From Artemisia argyi (Eukaryota; Streptophyta; Magnoliopsida; Asterales; Asteraceae), in assembly GCA_030686995.1 (NCBI GenBank), contig CM060694.1, positions 95,651,844 to 95,715,843 on the forward strand: a stretch of 64,000 bases of DNA. Direction: 5' to 3'. Under the pieces are notes generated by a model. That model saw only the letters and a program-made list of their open reading frames with translations. It did not search any database and was not told the origin of the DNA. Each line of letters begins with the position of its first letter. Position 1 is the stretch's first letter. Of the stretch, positions 47,381 to 59,793 are shown one piece after another. The position numbers were made by a program, and so were the translations under genes.

Positions 47381-47870
47381 TGATGACGTATAGTCTATAT
47401 ATGGGCCACGAGCCCAAATGATAAACATTACTCGGCCCAAACCCACCACGAGTGGGCTATCATAACGAATGACTCAGGCCATAATAATAACGGCTTGGGC
47501 TCACGAAGCCCAAAGCCCAACCAAACTAACCGGGCATGCGATAAGGATCTTCTATTCATGGAATAGATATCCTTATCCCGGATAAGCACTACGCGTGCGA
47601 AGAGTAAGGAGCAAGAAACCTACACGGTTTCAGCCCCTATATAAGGAATGACATCTCTCATTCAAAGGTACGATTCACAAACCCTAACTCTTTACGAGAA
47701 CCCTAAATCGATTACTTACTCTCACACCGGAGTCTAATCGTGGGAGACAATCCCACGATAAGCCTAACGGTGTTGTTTATTTTCTTAGTGCGCAGGTTAC
47801 AAGTACTAAGAAGCGAATTGGTATGAGAGCAAGAGCCAATAATCAGGAACGCCCAACTTTTGTATCAACG
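47381..47870 (+). repeat. 3' LTR of the Tat element
   Basis: 490 bp, equal in length to the 5' LTR, with about 9 substitutions, including the last base (CG instead of CA). Confidence 0.95.
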
Positions 47871-47875
47871 GGTGT

Positions 47876-49030
47876 TGCTATAGTCTGTCACAACTATTAT
47901 GGTGTATGTCTTGTTTTGGCTTAACTTGTCACCTTGTGTATTTTGTTTGGCAAGTCGGTTTTGATTTTGCCCATTATATTCGATGTAACTAGTTGTGTTC
48001 AAATTACTTCCATTTGTGAGGAGTGAAATGAAATCATTGTTCAAAAAAAATTTAGTTGTTAACATTTGCTGCAAATTATTATTTTTTCTTGTTTTGCATA
48101 CATATTTTTCTAAAACACACAATACGAAAACAATGATTAATATGTTATTGTCCGAAAAGGTTGTTTAGGGTTATGTCATACAGACTCGTATTATCTTTTT
48201 GTGGGAAAGGAAAAAAAGTTTTACAATACCAAAGAATCTCATTTTTGCTCTTACACTATCCTTATGTAACACTAAAAGTTGCATTCGTTAATGGTTGTAA
48301 TTACTTACAGCTAATCAACAGTATAACAATTTAACACTTGGTACACACGATTTTGACAAACCGGTGTCACTTGAATAAAACAATGTACACTAACCTTATG
48401 CAATGAAGAAAACATAAAAAGTTTGATTTCACTCAAAAACAAATATAAGCTCATCTTGTTTATATATAAATACAATACATATATATTTTTAGTTAATGGA
48501 AACATTAAAAAGATAGCCGAGCTAGAAAGCTATTAGACGTTGGTCAAACTACTCGACATGTCACTCATATCCACTACTTGTACTCATAACAACTATGAGT
48601 AACATTTCAAGTGGCTTCACTAACGTGTAATAGCTTTCTAGCTCGTCCACCTTGCCAACACAATACATGTAGCTTTTGGTTTTGCTTAGAACTAAAAATA
48701 GAATAGTTCTAAATATAACGTCTAGTACCAACCACTTTACGGAAATTTTGATGGGTTAGAGTGTTCAAGTGGGTCAAGATGTGACTGAGAACGAAGAACA
48801 TTTCATCCGTAAATGCGGATGCAGAAGAAGACATTTGCAGGGCAGTACGCAAACGACACATTTTTTTGGAAAAGTTCTGGAAAGGGCTAAAACGACAAAC
48901 CTTTTGTAGAGATGTGAGGCAAATTTTTTAGGATTTCACAACTACATAGCTTTGTGCCAAGCAGAAACCCGTCATTTCCCACGCGAATGAATACAACGTA
49001 CTTTATATTTGCCTTTCAACAGCATCAAAC
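47876..49030. other. Spacer between two LTR retrotransposons
   Basis: No gene supported. It holds the inverted repeat at 48518-48645. The remainder is AT-rich single-copy-looking sequence that probably continued leftward from 37771 before the Tat insertion. Confidence 0.5.
48518..48645. repeat. 128-bp foldback with perfect 18-bp arms
   Basis: CGAGCTAGAAAGCTATTA at 48518-48535 is the exact complement of 48628-48645. Imperfect pairing continues inward for about 30 more bases, and a smaller hairpin ACTCATA/TATGAGT sits near the loop. It could be a tiny MITE or a small-RNA-type precursor; no duplication was found. Confidence 0.8.
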
Positions 49031-51875
49031 TGTAACACTCTCAAAATTTGGTACATCGGAAGACTCAACAAGCTTTCGGGGTGCTACGGGGATTGGTATC
49101 CAACACAAGACATAAAAGAACGAGATAAAGTAAACATAAGAAAAACACAACCAAAACGGGGTTTTAAAGTTTACATCTATCCCAAATTCATCCAAAGTCA
49201 AGTCCAAAAGAAATAAACATACGTCCACAATTATATATCAGAGTTTTAGAAAATAGATCCATAAACCAGGTGCCATAGCCAAGCCTTCCAATCCAAGCAT
49301 CCAAATCATCACTTAATTACCTGAGAAAACGTGCTAAAAGTCAGCTTTCGCTGGTGAGATCATAGGTTTAAATTCATAATTCAATCAAGTGGACATATAC
49401 GCAAAACGCTTGCTAGCTAGACTAGGGCTTAACTCAAAACCTGCGGATACCCTCCGCCACAACATAAATACACGGATAACCTCCGTAATATCATAAATAC
49501 ACGGATAACCTCCGTAATATCAAAATCCTATATGTGCACACTATAGTATCCAAAATGCTCAAATAAGCCAACCATAACTAGACCACACGCGATAATTCAC
49601 TATGTGACTAAGGTTGACAAATCTTCCTAGTTCCATAAGCATAACAAGTTTTGAAAAATAAAAGCGATAATAGTCCACATAAAATAATTTGCACGTTTCT
49701 CACCCCAAGTATTGAAAACAAAGTTCAAGAGTAAAAAGTGGGGCTATGACTCACCTCAAGTCCAGAAATCAGCAAGAAGAAATCGGTAGAAGTAAGATGT
49801 ATAGTAACTCAAAAGACGGCAACTATGGACTCGGCACTTCCTAACAATATCAACTCGTTCAGAAATCATTTCCTCAAAAATCAAATATTCCCAATCCCGA
49901 ACGTATTCCTTTTTACTGCCGAAATTTCATTTCTCGTATTAGTAGTTTGGAGTTTGACGTTTGGTATCCATGCGGGTGGTGGGTCGATACAACTCAAAAC
50001 AAGAAGTCACAAACAAAAGAATAATAAAACCATCTATAGGTCTAATATTAGTCCAATATATTATGTAAATAAATCATCGAAGTTTATCAAATCCGTCGAT
50101 TTGATATCCTTCCACAACTTATTTACCTAATATATTATTCCAAGATTATACCCAAAACCTAGATCACATTGCATGTATAGTACTATATGGTAAGTATCAA
50201 AGTCTAATAGATTCCCTAAATATATCGTCAAACTTACCAAATTCGTCAATTTGGCAAACCTCACGAGATACTTAGTAATTCATTATTCCTGTACACATAC
50301 CACAATCTATGGGCGTTGTAGGATACAATGCCCATTAATATACTCATTTTATATAACTAAATAGACCATATTTAACCCGTCGATTAAATAAGTTACGTAG
50401 TTATAGAAAATGGATGTATTAATCGTCACCTATCCGTGACAAACACAAATGTCACAAAAATAATAATATGGTCCACTTGGACTCAAGTGACCACGACCCC
50501 GTATAACTCGATAGTTTTCCTCGTTTATTTAAAAATATATTTTATTCAATATAATTTATTCAACGTTAAAGATTTCGTCGTTATTAATAGTCGCTTAATT
50601 ATAATAACGCTCCCGACATTTATTACACTACTTTCATAGTATAGTATTTATCGTCACGTTATTATAATATTACTTGTGATCGTTTTATTTTTAATATACG
50701 CATTTATATATACGTTTTTCACGTCTATATACTTATATAAACGTTTATATTACCGATAATATTATTACGAGTTTTATTATTAGTGTTTGATTATAAATAT
50801 TTATCGAGTTATATGACATGGTCACATGTCCGAGTCATCACTCTCGGCTCATAGTCCAAGTCCAAATAAAAATAACCAAGTCAAAATCAAGTGATCCAAC
50901 TCCATCCAATCAATTCTGATAACACGTGCTACAACAATAGGGTCCGACTATGGCACCCGACTAACCTATCTCCGTAAATCTAATAAACCGTCTCATAACC
51001 GGTTCCAAATACTCTTCGTCAACACAACTCCATGATTATAAACCATAATTATCCCATTGTCGAGACCACAAAGAGTCTCAACCCGTCAAATAGCATTCGG
51101 CCGAAACAATAATCACAACAACAACAACAACATGAAAATAACAAGACCATGACCATGAGGTCTCGACACAAGCTCAAGTGAGCACACCAAATATGCAAAA
51201 AAGGACCCCTTGGGTCGCGGCATACAACCAACAACAACAAGAGCCAAAATTTAGTCCAAATCGAGCCACAAATCAACACCAATATATCAAACCCTCGCCA
51301 ATAAGAACACGAGGTCGAACCCAACAAAATAGAGCCACAAGGCTCGAACCAACATCAAGCCGTGAGCCCCAAAGCTCACGGTTCAATCGACCCACGTGAA
51401 AAAACTCACTAAACCCGGATACCAAACTCAAGATTATCGTCAAAATAACATTTCCCGTTTATAAAATTTGAACCCATAAAAAACAACCCGTAACGGATTT
51501 AATATCAATTCGAGGCACACGATGTGGAAATCGTGGCCACTCACCTTCAAAACGACTCCAAATACAAGTTTCTTCAAAACCTAACAAGAAAAAGATGAAA
51601 AAGATGGTGATTAGGAGGCGGTGGTGTTGAGATCGAGATGTTAGGGGAGGTTGTGGGGCGCGTGATGTATACCAAAAGATAGATCAGGATGAGATGGTTA
51701 AGATGGTGGTGGTGGTTTGGTCGTGGAGGTGGCGGTGTGATGGTGGTGGCCGGTTATTGGTGGCAGCGGCTAGGGTGTTAGAGGGGAGAGAGATGAGAGT
51801 GAAAAAGGTGATGGTTGTTTGTGTTGTGTGAGGCCAAAACCACAAGGACGATTTGTTATATACTCTTATTAAAAA

Positions 51876-51924
<49 letters not shown>

Positions 51925-52318
51925 GTATGGGGTAAAGTGGCTAATTATAAAACGTAAGGCCAAACCCGTAACTTTTCAAAAATATCTCGACATACTCAAA
52001 CCGAGCTCGTTCCAAATTATTTAAAAGCTCACGATACGTTCAATAAATAAACATATAGTCGAACCGTAATTCAAAACATTAAATTTTTGTTAGGTTATTC
52101 CTAGTGCCGGAGTCAACGTAGTGCCAAATAAAATCTCGAAATAAATTCTCATCACATCGATAAATCTAAATTCAATTCCATAAAAAATTTAAATATAATC
52201 AACCACAATATAGGTTTTACAAGTTCGTTACTAATAAAATTTCAAATATAAATTTATAAACGAACTTTTAACGTAATGCGGGTTTTTAAAATGGCTCCCT
52301 AATTTGCCAGTTGTCACA
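49031..52318 (-). repeat. 3' LTR of the chromovirus, 3,288 bp
   Basis: In element orientation it starts TGTGACAACTGG right after the purine tract and ends GAGTGTTACA. It contains an (AAT)n array at about 51884-51923 and no coding sequence. Confidence 0.85.
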
Positions 52319-52331
52319 TCCTCCCAGCCTC
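52319..52331 (-). other. Polypurine tract of the chromovirus
   Basis: The minus strand reads GAGGCTGGGAGGA, directly before the LTR start TGTGACA. Confidence 0.75.
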
Positions 52332-52370
52332 AGAAGAAACCCGTCCCGGGTTTCTCTCGGAACAATCCAT

Positions 52371-55300
52371 CTATGAAGTGAAAAGCTTCGGATATCTCTT
52401 TCGGAACTCATCCTCACATTCCCACGTAAATTCCGGTCCGTGTCGGGAATTCCAACGAACCTTGATGAGTGGAATGCGACTTCGCTTGAGTCGCTTAATC
52501 TCGCGATCCAAAATCTCAATCGGCTCTTCCACAAAGTTCAATTTCTCGTCAACTCGAATATCTTTCATCGGTATAACCGGCGTCTCATCAGAAAGACACT
52601 TCTTCAAATTACTAACATGAAACACATCGTGAACTTTACTCAATTCCTGTGGTAATTCCAACCGATAAGCCACGGGCCCAATTCTCTCCAAAATAAGAAA
52701 TGGTCCAATGTAGCGGGGGTTGAGTTTTCCACGTTTCCCGAAACGTATCACACCTTTTCAAGGCGAGACTTTCAGCATCACTTTGTCTCCAACTTGAAAC
52801 TCTAGGGGTTTACGTCTCAGATCGGCGTAACTTTTCTGCCTATCTCTAGCTGCTTGTAACTGATCACGAATTTGAGTCACTTTCTCAGTAGTCTCCAATA
52901 TAAGTTCGGGGCCTGTGAGTTGGCTATCTCCAACTTCAGCCCAACCAATAGGCGAACAGCATTTTCGACCATATAAAGCTTCGAATGGTGCAACTTTAAG
53001 ACTTGTGTGGTAGCTATTGTTATAGGAGAATTCCGAAAGGGGTAGATATTTCTCCCAGCCTTTACCAAAGTCTATTATACATGCACGAAGCATATCCTCC
53101 AAAGTCTGAATAGTCCTCTCACTTTGACCGTCGGTTTGGGGGTGATATGCAGTACTCATATCAAGTCTCGTCCCCAAAGCGGTTTGAAGCGATCGCCACA
53201 AAGCCGACGTGAAACGGCTGTCGCGATCGGAAATACTCGATATCGGAACACCATGACGAGAAATAATTTCTTTCACATACAACCTCGCAAGTTTGTCAAC
53301 ACTATCATCCTCACTAATCGCCAGGAAATGAGCAGACTTAGTTAATCGATCCACAATTACCCATATAGCGTCACAACCGCTAGCTGTCTTTGGTAATTTG
53401 GTAATGAAGTCCATCGTAATCCGCTCCCACTTCCAAACCGGGAGTTCTGGCTGCGTCAATAATCCTGACGGTCTTTGATGTTCGGCCTTAACCTTCGAAC
53501 ATGTCAAGCACTTGCTAACGTATAATGCTATATCTGCCTTCATGTTTGGCCACCAATATAACTTCTTAAGATCCTAGTACATCTTGTCAGACCCAGGATG
53601 AATAGAGTACCTTGACTTATGCGACTAATGCATAATCAACTCTCGAAGTCCTCCATACAATGGTACCCAACTTCGGTCTCCAAAACTCAATATTCCATCA
53701 GAACGCTTAACAAATCCCTTTTCATTTTCTGCCATCCCAATATATTCTAAGCAGATCGGTTTTCTGCTTTCAACGCTTCCGTTTGAGCTTCCAATATTTG
53801 AGACGGTAACGGCAATACGATAGTCATTCTCAATGACCTAACTCGTAACGGTGGTATTCTTTCCTTTAGACTAAGAGCATCAGCAACAACGTTTGCTTTA
53901 CCAGGATGATAACAAATTTCGCAATCATAATCGCTTAGCAGCTCAATCCAACGTCGCTGTCTCATGTTGAGCTCTTTTTGATTCAAGATGTGTTGTAGAT
54001 TTTTGTGGTTAGTAAACACAACATACTTGGTTCCATACAAGTAATGTCTCCATATCCTTAAAGCAAAAACCACAGCACCTAACTCCAAATCATGGGTGGT
54101 GTAGTTCTTTCGTGCTTCTTGAGTTGTCGGGAAGCATAAGCTATTACCTTCTCTCGTTGTATTAACACAGCTCCCAAACCTTTATGAGAAGCGTCACAAT
54201 AGACGAAAAAGTCCTCACTACCTTCAGGTAACACTAAGATAGGAGCACTACACAACATCTCCTTAAGTAATTGAAATGCTTCCTCTTCCTTATCTCCCCA
54301 TTCATATTTAACATTCTTTTGAGTCAATTTGGTCAACGGTTTTGCTATCTTCGAAAATCCCTCAATGAATCTTCGGTAGTAACCGGCTAAACCCAAAAAT
54401 TGACGAACTTCAGTTGGGGTTGTCGGTGCAGCCCAATCTTTAATAGCTTCAATCTTAGCGGGATCTACATGAACTCCTTGACTATCAATCACATGACCCA
54501 AAAATTGTACCGTCGGAATCCAAAATTCACATTTGGAGAACTTGGCATACAGCTTCTCCTTCCTGAGCAATTCTAAGATGAGTCTTAGATGCTCCTTATG
54601 CTCTTTCTCGTTCTTTGAGTAGATTAGAATATCGTCGATGAACACGATCATAAACTTGTCTAAGTAAGGCTTACACACTCGATTCATGAGATCCATGAAT
54701 ACTGCTGGTGCGTTAGTCAACCCAAATGGCATCACTTGGAATTCGTAATGCCTGTAACGGGTTCTGAAAGCCATTTTTGGAATATCTTCCTCGCGAACTT
54801 GAAGCTGATGATATCCCGATCTCAGATCGATCTTCGAATACACACTCGATCCTTGAAGCTGATCAAACAAGTCGTCGATCCTCGGTAACGGGTATCTATT
54901 CTTCATCGTTAATTTGTTCAGCTCTCGGTAATCAATACACTTACAGAACGATCCATCCTTCTTCTTCACAAATAAGACTGGGGCTCCCCAAGGTGAAGAA
55001 CTTGGTCTTAGAAATCCCTTTTCGGCTAACTCCGCTAATTGTTTCGACAACTCTTCTAGTTCAGTGGGTGCAAGTCGATAAGGCGCTCGTGCCACGGGTG
55101 CATCACCAGGTATCAACTCAATCTGAAACTCCACTTGTCTAGTAGGCAGGATTCCCGGCAATTCATCGGGAAATACATCCAGAAAGTCACGAACTATAGA
55201 CACATCTCCAATGCATCTTTCTTTCTTCTCCTTCCCTCCTTTCTCAGAGATTTGAGCTAAGAAAAGGCAACATCCTTTTTCCATTAGCTTCGGTAGCTTA

Positions 55301-55779
55301 GTGCAAGAAATGACCGCTAATCGGGATGGGCTCCTCGAACCTTTTCGATCTCCTTGTATATTTAGAATCTCCTTTCCGTAAGGCACACACACGATCTTCT
55401 CATCGCAAAGTATATGAGCACGATACTTCGACAACCAATCCATACCAATGATGACATCGAAACTTCCTAACGTGACGGGTAGAAGATCTATGTTGAAAGG
55501 GTGATTCAAGAAATTCAACGTGAAACCGCGAATGATAGTTTTAATCCTTTCTATGTTTTCGTTAGCTAACTCTACATCATAACCAATTCCTAAGGCCATC
55601 GGGGATTTTTCTAGTAAGGGTGCAAATGTAGTGGACACAAAACTTCTATCGGCACCAGTATCAAATAGTATGGAAGCATAACGATTACTGAGAAGGAACG
55701 TACCAGTAACAACGTTATGATCTTCTCCTCTCTCGTTTCCGAGTGCATACACTCTCCCATGAGCAGCTCCTGCTTCCAC
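52371..55779 (-). pseudogene. Chromovirus pol (protease, RT, RNase H, integrase, chromodomain), defective
   Basis: Protease [13 protein letters not shown]. Reverse transcriptase: [50 protein letters not shown] and catalytic [10 protein letters not shown]. RNase [13 protein letters not shown], a frameshift near 54085, then ELGAVVFAL and FTNHKNLQH, where the expected TDHKS aspartate is asparagine. Integrase: [30 protein letters not shown] and [10 protein letters not shown] (D-D-E), and the [14 protein letters not shown] end domain. A C-terminal chromodomain (about [14 protein letters not shown] to FTWECEDEF) identifies a chromovirus, which targets heterochromatin. Stops: TGA at about 52752 (in SP*KGV, usually Trp) and TAG at about 53573 (in KMY*DLKK). 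Confidence 0.9.
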
Positions 55780-55869
55780 ACGTTGGTCCTCATTGTCTTG
55801 ACGTCCACGGTTTCCTCCAGCTCCACGATTTCCATAATTTTACCCATTACCACCCGATCCTTGATTTCC

Positions 55870-57062
55870 TCAGTTCCACGATCCTCTACACTCATTCCTA
55901 TAATGTCCTTTCTTTCCACACCGAAAACAAGTAACATCCGCCTTACTCCTCACTTCAGGAGTAGCTTGAACCATATTAAGAGGTCGAGCCCTACAATCCC
56001 TAGATGTGTGTCCTTTCCTTGAGCAATTCTGACATATGACCTTACACCATCCCGAATGATTCTGGTAGCAACGACCACACTTGGGTGTATCACCATTTTG
56101 GTTCTTCTTATCTCCATCTCCCATAGCATAAGCTCTAGCAGTTGCTTGTCGCTTGTTTCGGTGATCATTACCCTTAGAGTTTCCTCTTTCCATTCTTATC
56201 CTTCTCGGCTCCTTCCAATACCAACGAGTCCATCAATTGTTGAGCGATTGTGATAGCCTCATGAATATTAGCAGGCTTAGCAGCAATCACATCGTTCCTC
56301 GTAGCTACCGGCAATCCATCGGTATACCGCTCAATCCTTTGAGTCTCAGTCCTAACCATATTTGAGCAAAGCACGGCTAACTCTCAGTAGCGACGATTGT
56401 AAGTTGCCATATCAGTACCTTTCACCTTGTGATTCCAGAAGTCAATCTCCAGCTTCTTAACCTCATTCCTTGGGCAGTAAGTCTGAATCAACAAAGACTT
56501 TAATTGTTCCCAATTCATAGCATATGCCACATCACTCCCAACCGAATTTTGGTAATTGTTCCACCAAGTTAAAGCTTCGTCCTTAAAGGTAAAAGAAGCA
56601 AACTTTACCTTTGCATTCTCCGCACAGTTGCTGACATTGAACACTGACTCAGTTTTCTCTATCCACCTGACCAAATAGACCACTCCTTCAGTTCCTCCAA
56701 ACTCAATGGGTCCACAAATTCGAAACTCCTTGTAGTTACATCCATTAGCACGAACAGGTGGAAAAGTTCCAGCAGAGTTGTTGGAATGATTTAACTCAGC
56801 TAGTAGCTCAGCAACTCGTTGCTCCACAAGTTGATTGATCATTGCTTGATCCACAGTAGGTACATTCGGTGGAACATGATCATTGTCTCCCTGAACATCA
56901 AGATTTTGATTCCTGTTGTTGCGGTTAGTAGTGTCCAGGTTATCAGGAGTAGGGGTTTCAACATTTCGAGTAGGACGGCGTCCTCGGCGACCAGGGGTAG
57001 TCGCGGCAGTTCCAGTTCGGGTAGCTCTGACAGGGTTTCATCGTGGGGCCATTGATCTGAAA
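55870..57062 (-). pseudogene. Chromovirus gag, defective
   Basis: Begins MAPR then TGA then NPVRATRTGTAATTPGRRG, so the first few codons carry a CGA-to-TGA-like stop. The capsid part includes PIEFGGTEGVVYLVRWIEKTESVF, FASFTFKDEALTWWNNY and QLKSLLIQTYCPRNE. A TGA lies near 56385 and a frameshift near 56190. The nucleocapsid part has two zinc knuckles, CQNCSRKGHTSRDC and CFRCGKKGHYRNEC. Gag packages the genomic RNA. The frame continues toward protease at 55779. Confidence 0.85.
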
Positions 57063-57412
57063 CATCATACAAGGTTCATAAGTCTCCGATAGAACTTATC
57101 ATACGCTCAACAAGAATTGAATAAATGAAGCCAAGTCATGGAAAGAATATCAGCAATACACCACAAGACAACAATAAGGCGAATAGGAACTCAATTTCCA
57201 TAACATCCAAAAATCACATAACATCATATAATAAGAACCATCATCCATACAATAGTGATCCAAACATCGTTCCAACTACAGAAGACACAAAAGATACTAA
57301 TTGTTCCAAACGAGACGAATAACTAACGGAAAATACATCAAATAAGATAACTAGCTTTTCTAACTGAACACTCCTCGGTGTAGAAAGCAACATAACAACA
57401 AAATCCAACTAT

Positions 57413-58522
57413 CTAGCCACTATGCTGGCGTAGGCTCCTCAACTCCTGCCTCAATCCATCCAGCTCTCTCCACAATGATCCTAACTCCACACTATGGGTA
57501 TCGCTATCTCTCTTGAGGTCTGCTACCTCCTTCTCCAGCTCAGTGTTTCTCTGCCACAGCTTGCGATCCGCCTCGCGAGCTGTGATGAAACCTCTCTGTA
57601 AGCTCTCCATATGCTCATGAATCTTCATCATGCCTCTCCTCATCTCAGTAACTCTCCTCTCATCCGTAACCAAGTCAATCCTCAACTCTCCAATGAACTC
57701 AACTGTCACTCTATCAATCCGCTCAGACATATGTGTAACCCTCTCACCTAAAGCAGTAATCTGAGCCCACATCCTACCAGTCTCACCCAACTCTGCATGC
57801 TCAGCAGAAACCTCAGATGGCGCATCCGACTCCATGGGACTACCAGGTGGAAAATCAAACAAAAATGGGTGATCAGGTGAAATAGGCTCTAACGGATGTA
57901 TCGGGGAATCAGGCTCTTCAGCCTGAGCTGGCTGTGCTAGCAAACCATCATCATCAGGCATCTCCTCCTCCTGAGGATCATCCTCCTCCTCAGGGTCATC
58001 ATCACCCTGCTCAGCCTCCTGAGGGTCATCAACCTCATCCTCACCCTCGTACTCCTCCTCCTCATTGGAAGAATACTCCATCAATCGTCGTCTCCTAACA
58101 GGTGAACCATGTGGTGATGGGGTAGGTGATCTAGGACGACGACGCAATGATGTGGGTGGTGCATCTGACAGAAGAGCGTGAGCATCAAAGTGTAAAGGTG
58201 GTGAAGCAGGGCGTACCGACATACGTGTCGTAGCTCAATGGGCAAAACGTGGAGCCACACGAGCCAAAGCCTGATGAAGAGTAAGCTGTCTCGAAGTACC
58301 AGGGAGCCCTAGAGAAGATGAGGGTCCCTGCGTAGTAGGTGCAGCAGGCGGTGCAGAAGTAGAAGTTTTCGGTGACGCAGTAGCTGAACGCATGACGCAG
58401 TAGCTGAACGCATGGCAATGGCAATGGTCATCAGGAGCCATGGTGATCTGTGCTGGGCGAACAGGTGCAGTAAGAATATCCTTAGTAACATCAAACGTAC
58501 GGGAGGTCATAGTCTGTGACAA
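57413..58522 (-). pseudogene. Pre-gag ORF of the chromovirus, acidic with coiled coil, one stop
   Basis: A 370-codon frame between the PBS and gag, same strand, broken by one TGA at 58235-58237. The N-terminal 95 residues are Ser/Thr/Pro-rich. The middle is Pro-rich, then strongly acidic (long runs of Glu/Asp and PEEEDD-like repeats, about 140-190). The last about 120 residues form a coiled coil (RVTHMSERIDRV, READRKLWQRNTELEKEVADLKRD). Similar acidic, coiled-coil proteins precede gag in gypsy elements annotated in Asteraceae, as I recall; their role is not established. A tandem duplication of GACGCAGTAGCTGAACGCAT occurs at about 58375-58414. Confidence 0.7.
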
Positions 58523-58866
58523 CGGCGTAGGGTAGGTGTAAGTGTTTCAAAACAACTAAACCGCGAACTCAAAATACCGTATCAAAAAACATCATAAAAT
58601 CTCAATTATATAATCTCAATAAAGAATTTCAAATACCACATTACTAAAACATTTATAAAACAATTAAGCCATCTAATTCCTCAAAACGTCATCATATCAC
58701 TTAATCAATATATCCCATATACTCAAATCATCTCAAAAATCTCATAATACCTCAATATAATCGCAGATGCTTCGGCTTGGCGGGCTGGCGGGCATTGGTC
58801 AAGGATCATTTTCTATAAAAATCGGTTATAGTTTAGGTGTCTATTTACCTAGTTCTCTATAACCTT

Positions 58867-58879
58867 GGCTCTGATACCA
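58867..58879 (-). other. Primer-binding site of the chromovirus
   Basis: The minus strand reads TGGTATCAGAGCC, complementary to the 3' end of initiator tRNA-Met, three bases from the LTR. Confidence 0.88.
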
Positions 58880-58882
58880 ATC

Positions 58883-59793
58883 TGTAACACCCCCAAAATT
58901 TGGTACAGCGAAAGACTCAACAAGCTTTCGGGGTGCTACGGGGATTGGTATCCAACACAAGACATAAAAGAACGAGATAAAGTAAACATAAGAAAAACAC
59001 AACCAAAACGGGGTTTTAAAGTTTACATCTATCCCAAATTCATCCAAAGTCAGGCCCGAAAGAAATAAACATAGGTCCACAATTATATATCAGAGTTTTA
59101 GAAAATAGATCCATAAACCAGGTGCCATAGCCAAGCCTTCCAATCCAAGCATCCAAATCATCACTTAATTACCTGAGAAAATGTGCTAAAAGTCAGCTTT
59201 CGCTGGTGAGATCATAGGTTTAAATTCATAATTCAATCAAGTGGACATATACGCAAAACGCTTGCTAGCTAGACTAGGGCTTAACTCAAAACCCGCGGAT
59301 ACCCTCCGCCACAACATAAATACACGGATAACCTCCGTAATATCATAAATACACGGATAACCACCGTAATATCAAAATCCTATAGGTGCACACTATAGTA
59401 TCCAAAATCCTCAAATAAGCCAACCATAACTAGACCACACGCGATAATTCACTATGTGACTCAGGTTGACAAATCTTCCTAGTTCCATAAGCATAGCAAG
59501 TTTTGAAAAATAAAAGCGATAGTAGTCCACATAAAATAATTTGCACGTTTCTCACCCCAAGTATTGAAAACAAAGTTCAAGAGAAAAAGTGGGGCTATGA
59601 CTCACCTCAAGTCCAGAAATCAGCAAGAAGAAATCGGTAGAAGTAAGATGTATAGTAACTCAAAAGACGACAACTACGGACTCGGCACTTCCTAACAATA
59701 TCAACTCGTTCAGAAATTATTTCCTCAAAATTCAAATATTCCCAATCCCGAACGTATTCCTTTTTACTTTCCGAAAGTCCATTTCTCGTATTA
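58883..59793 (-). repeat. Remaining part of the chromovirus 5' LTR
   Basis: Matches 49031 to about 49940 almost base for base, then similarity stops after CATTTCTCGTATTA. About 2.4 kb of the LTR, including its promoter end, is missing from the window. Confidence 0.88.

Larger units (their letters stand above)
37777..47870 (+). mobile_element. Tat-lineage Ty3/gypsy LTR retrotransposon, full length but defective
   Basis: The 10.1 kb element is flanked by the 5-bp duplication GGTGT (37772-37776 and 47871-47875). Two 490-bp LTRs, a TGGCGCC primer-binding site, gag, protease, reverse transcriptase, RNase H, a second (archaeal-type) RNase H, integrase, a purine tract and an antisense spliced gene follow in Tat-lineage order. 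The LTRs differ at about 9 of 490 positions by eye (8 transitions), so insertion is recent, yet gag-pol has six stops and a deletion in the integrase. Confidence 0.95.
49031..59793 (-). mobile_element. Tekay/Del-type chromovirus (Ty3/gypsy), minus strand, 5' LTR truncated
   Basis: In element orientation: a 5' LTR fragment (58883 to about 59793), iMet PBS, a pre-gag frame, gag with two zinc knuckles, protease, reverse transcriptase, RNase H, integrase with chromodomain, purine tract and a full 3.3 kb 3' LTR. The homologous parts of the two LTRs are very similar by eye (a few percent difference or less). Only the last 0.9 kb of the 5' LTR remains; at about 59793 the sequence changes abruptly. 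The bases left of the 3' LTR end (CAAAC) would be the duplication but the matching copy is not visible. Confidence 0.9.

Noticed and set aside
49025..49228. 67-codon frame in the LTR, repeated at 58841-59080
   Set aside because: Same LTR sequence in both copies; non-coding LTR, no conserved domain.
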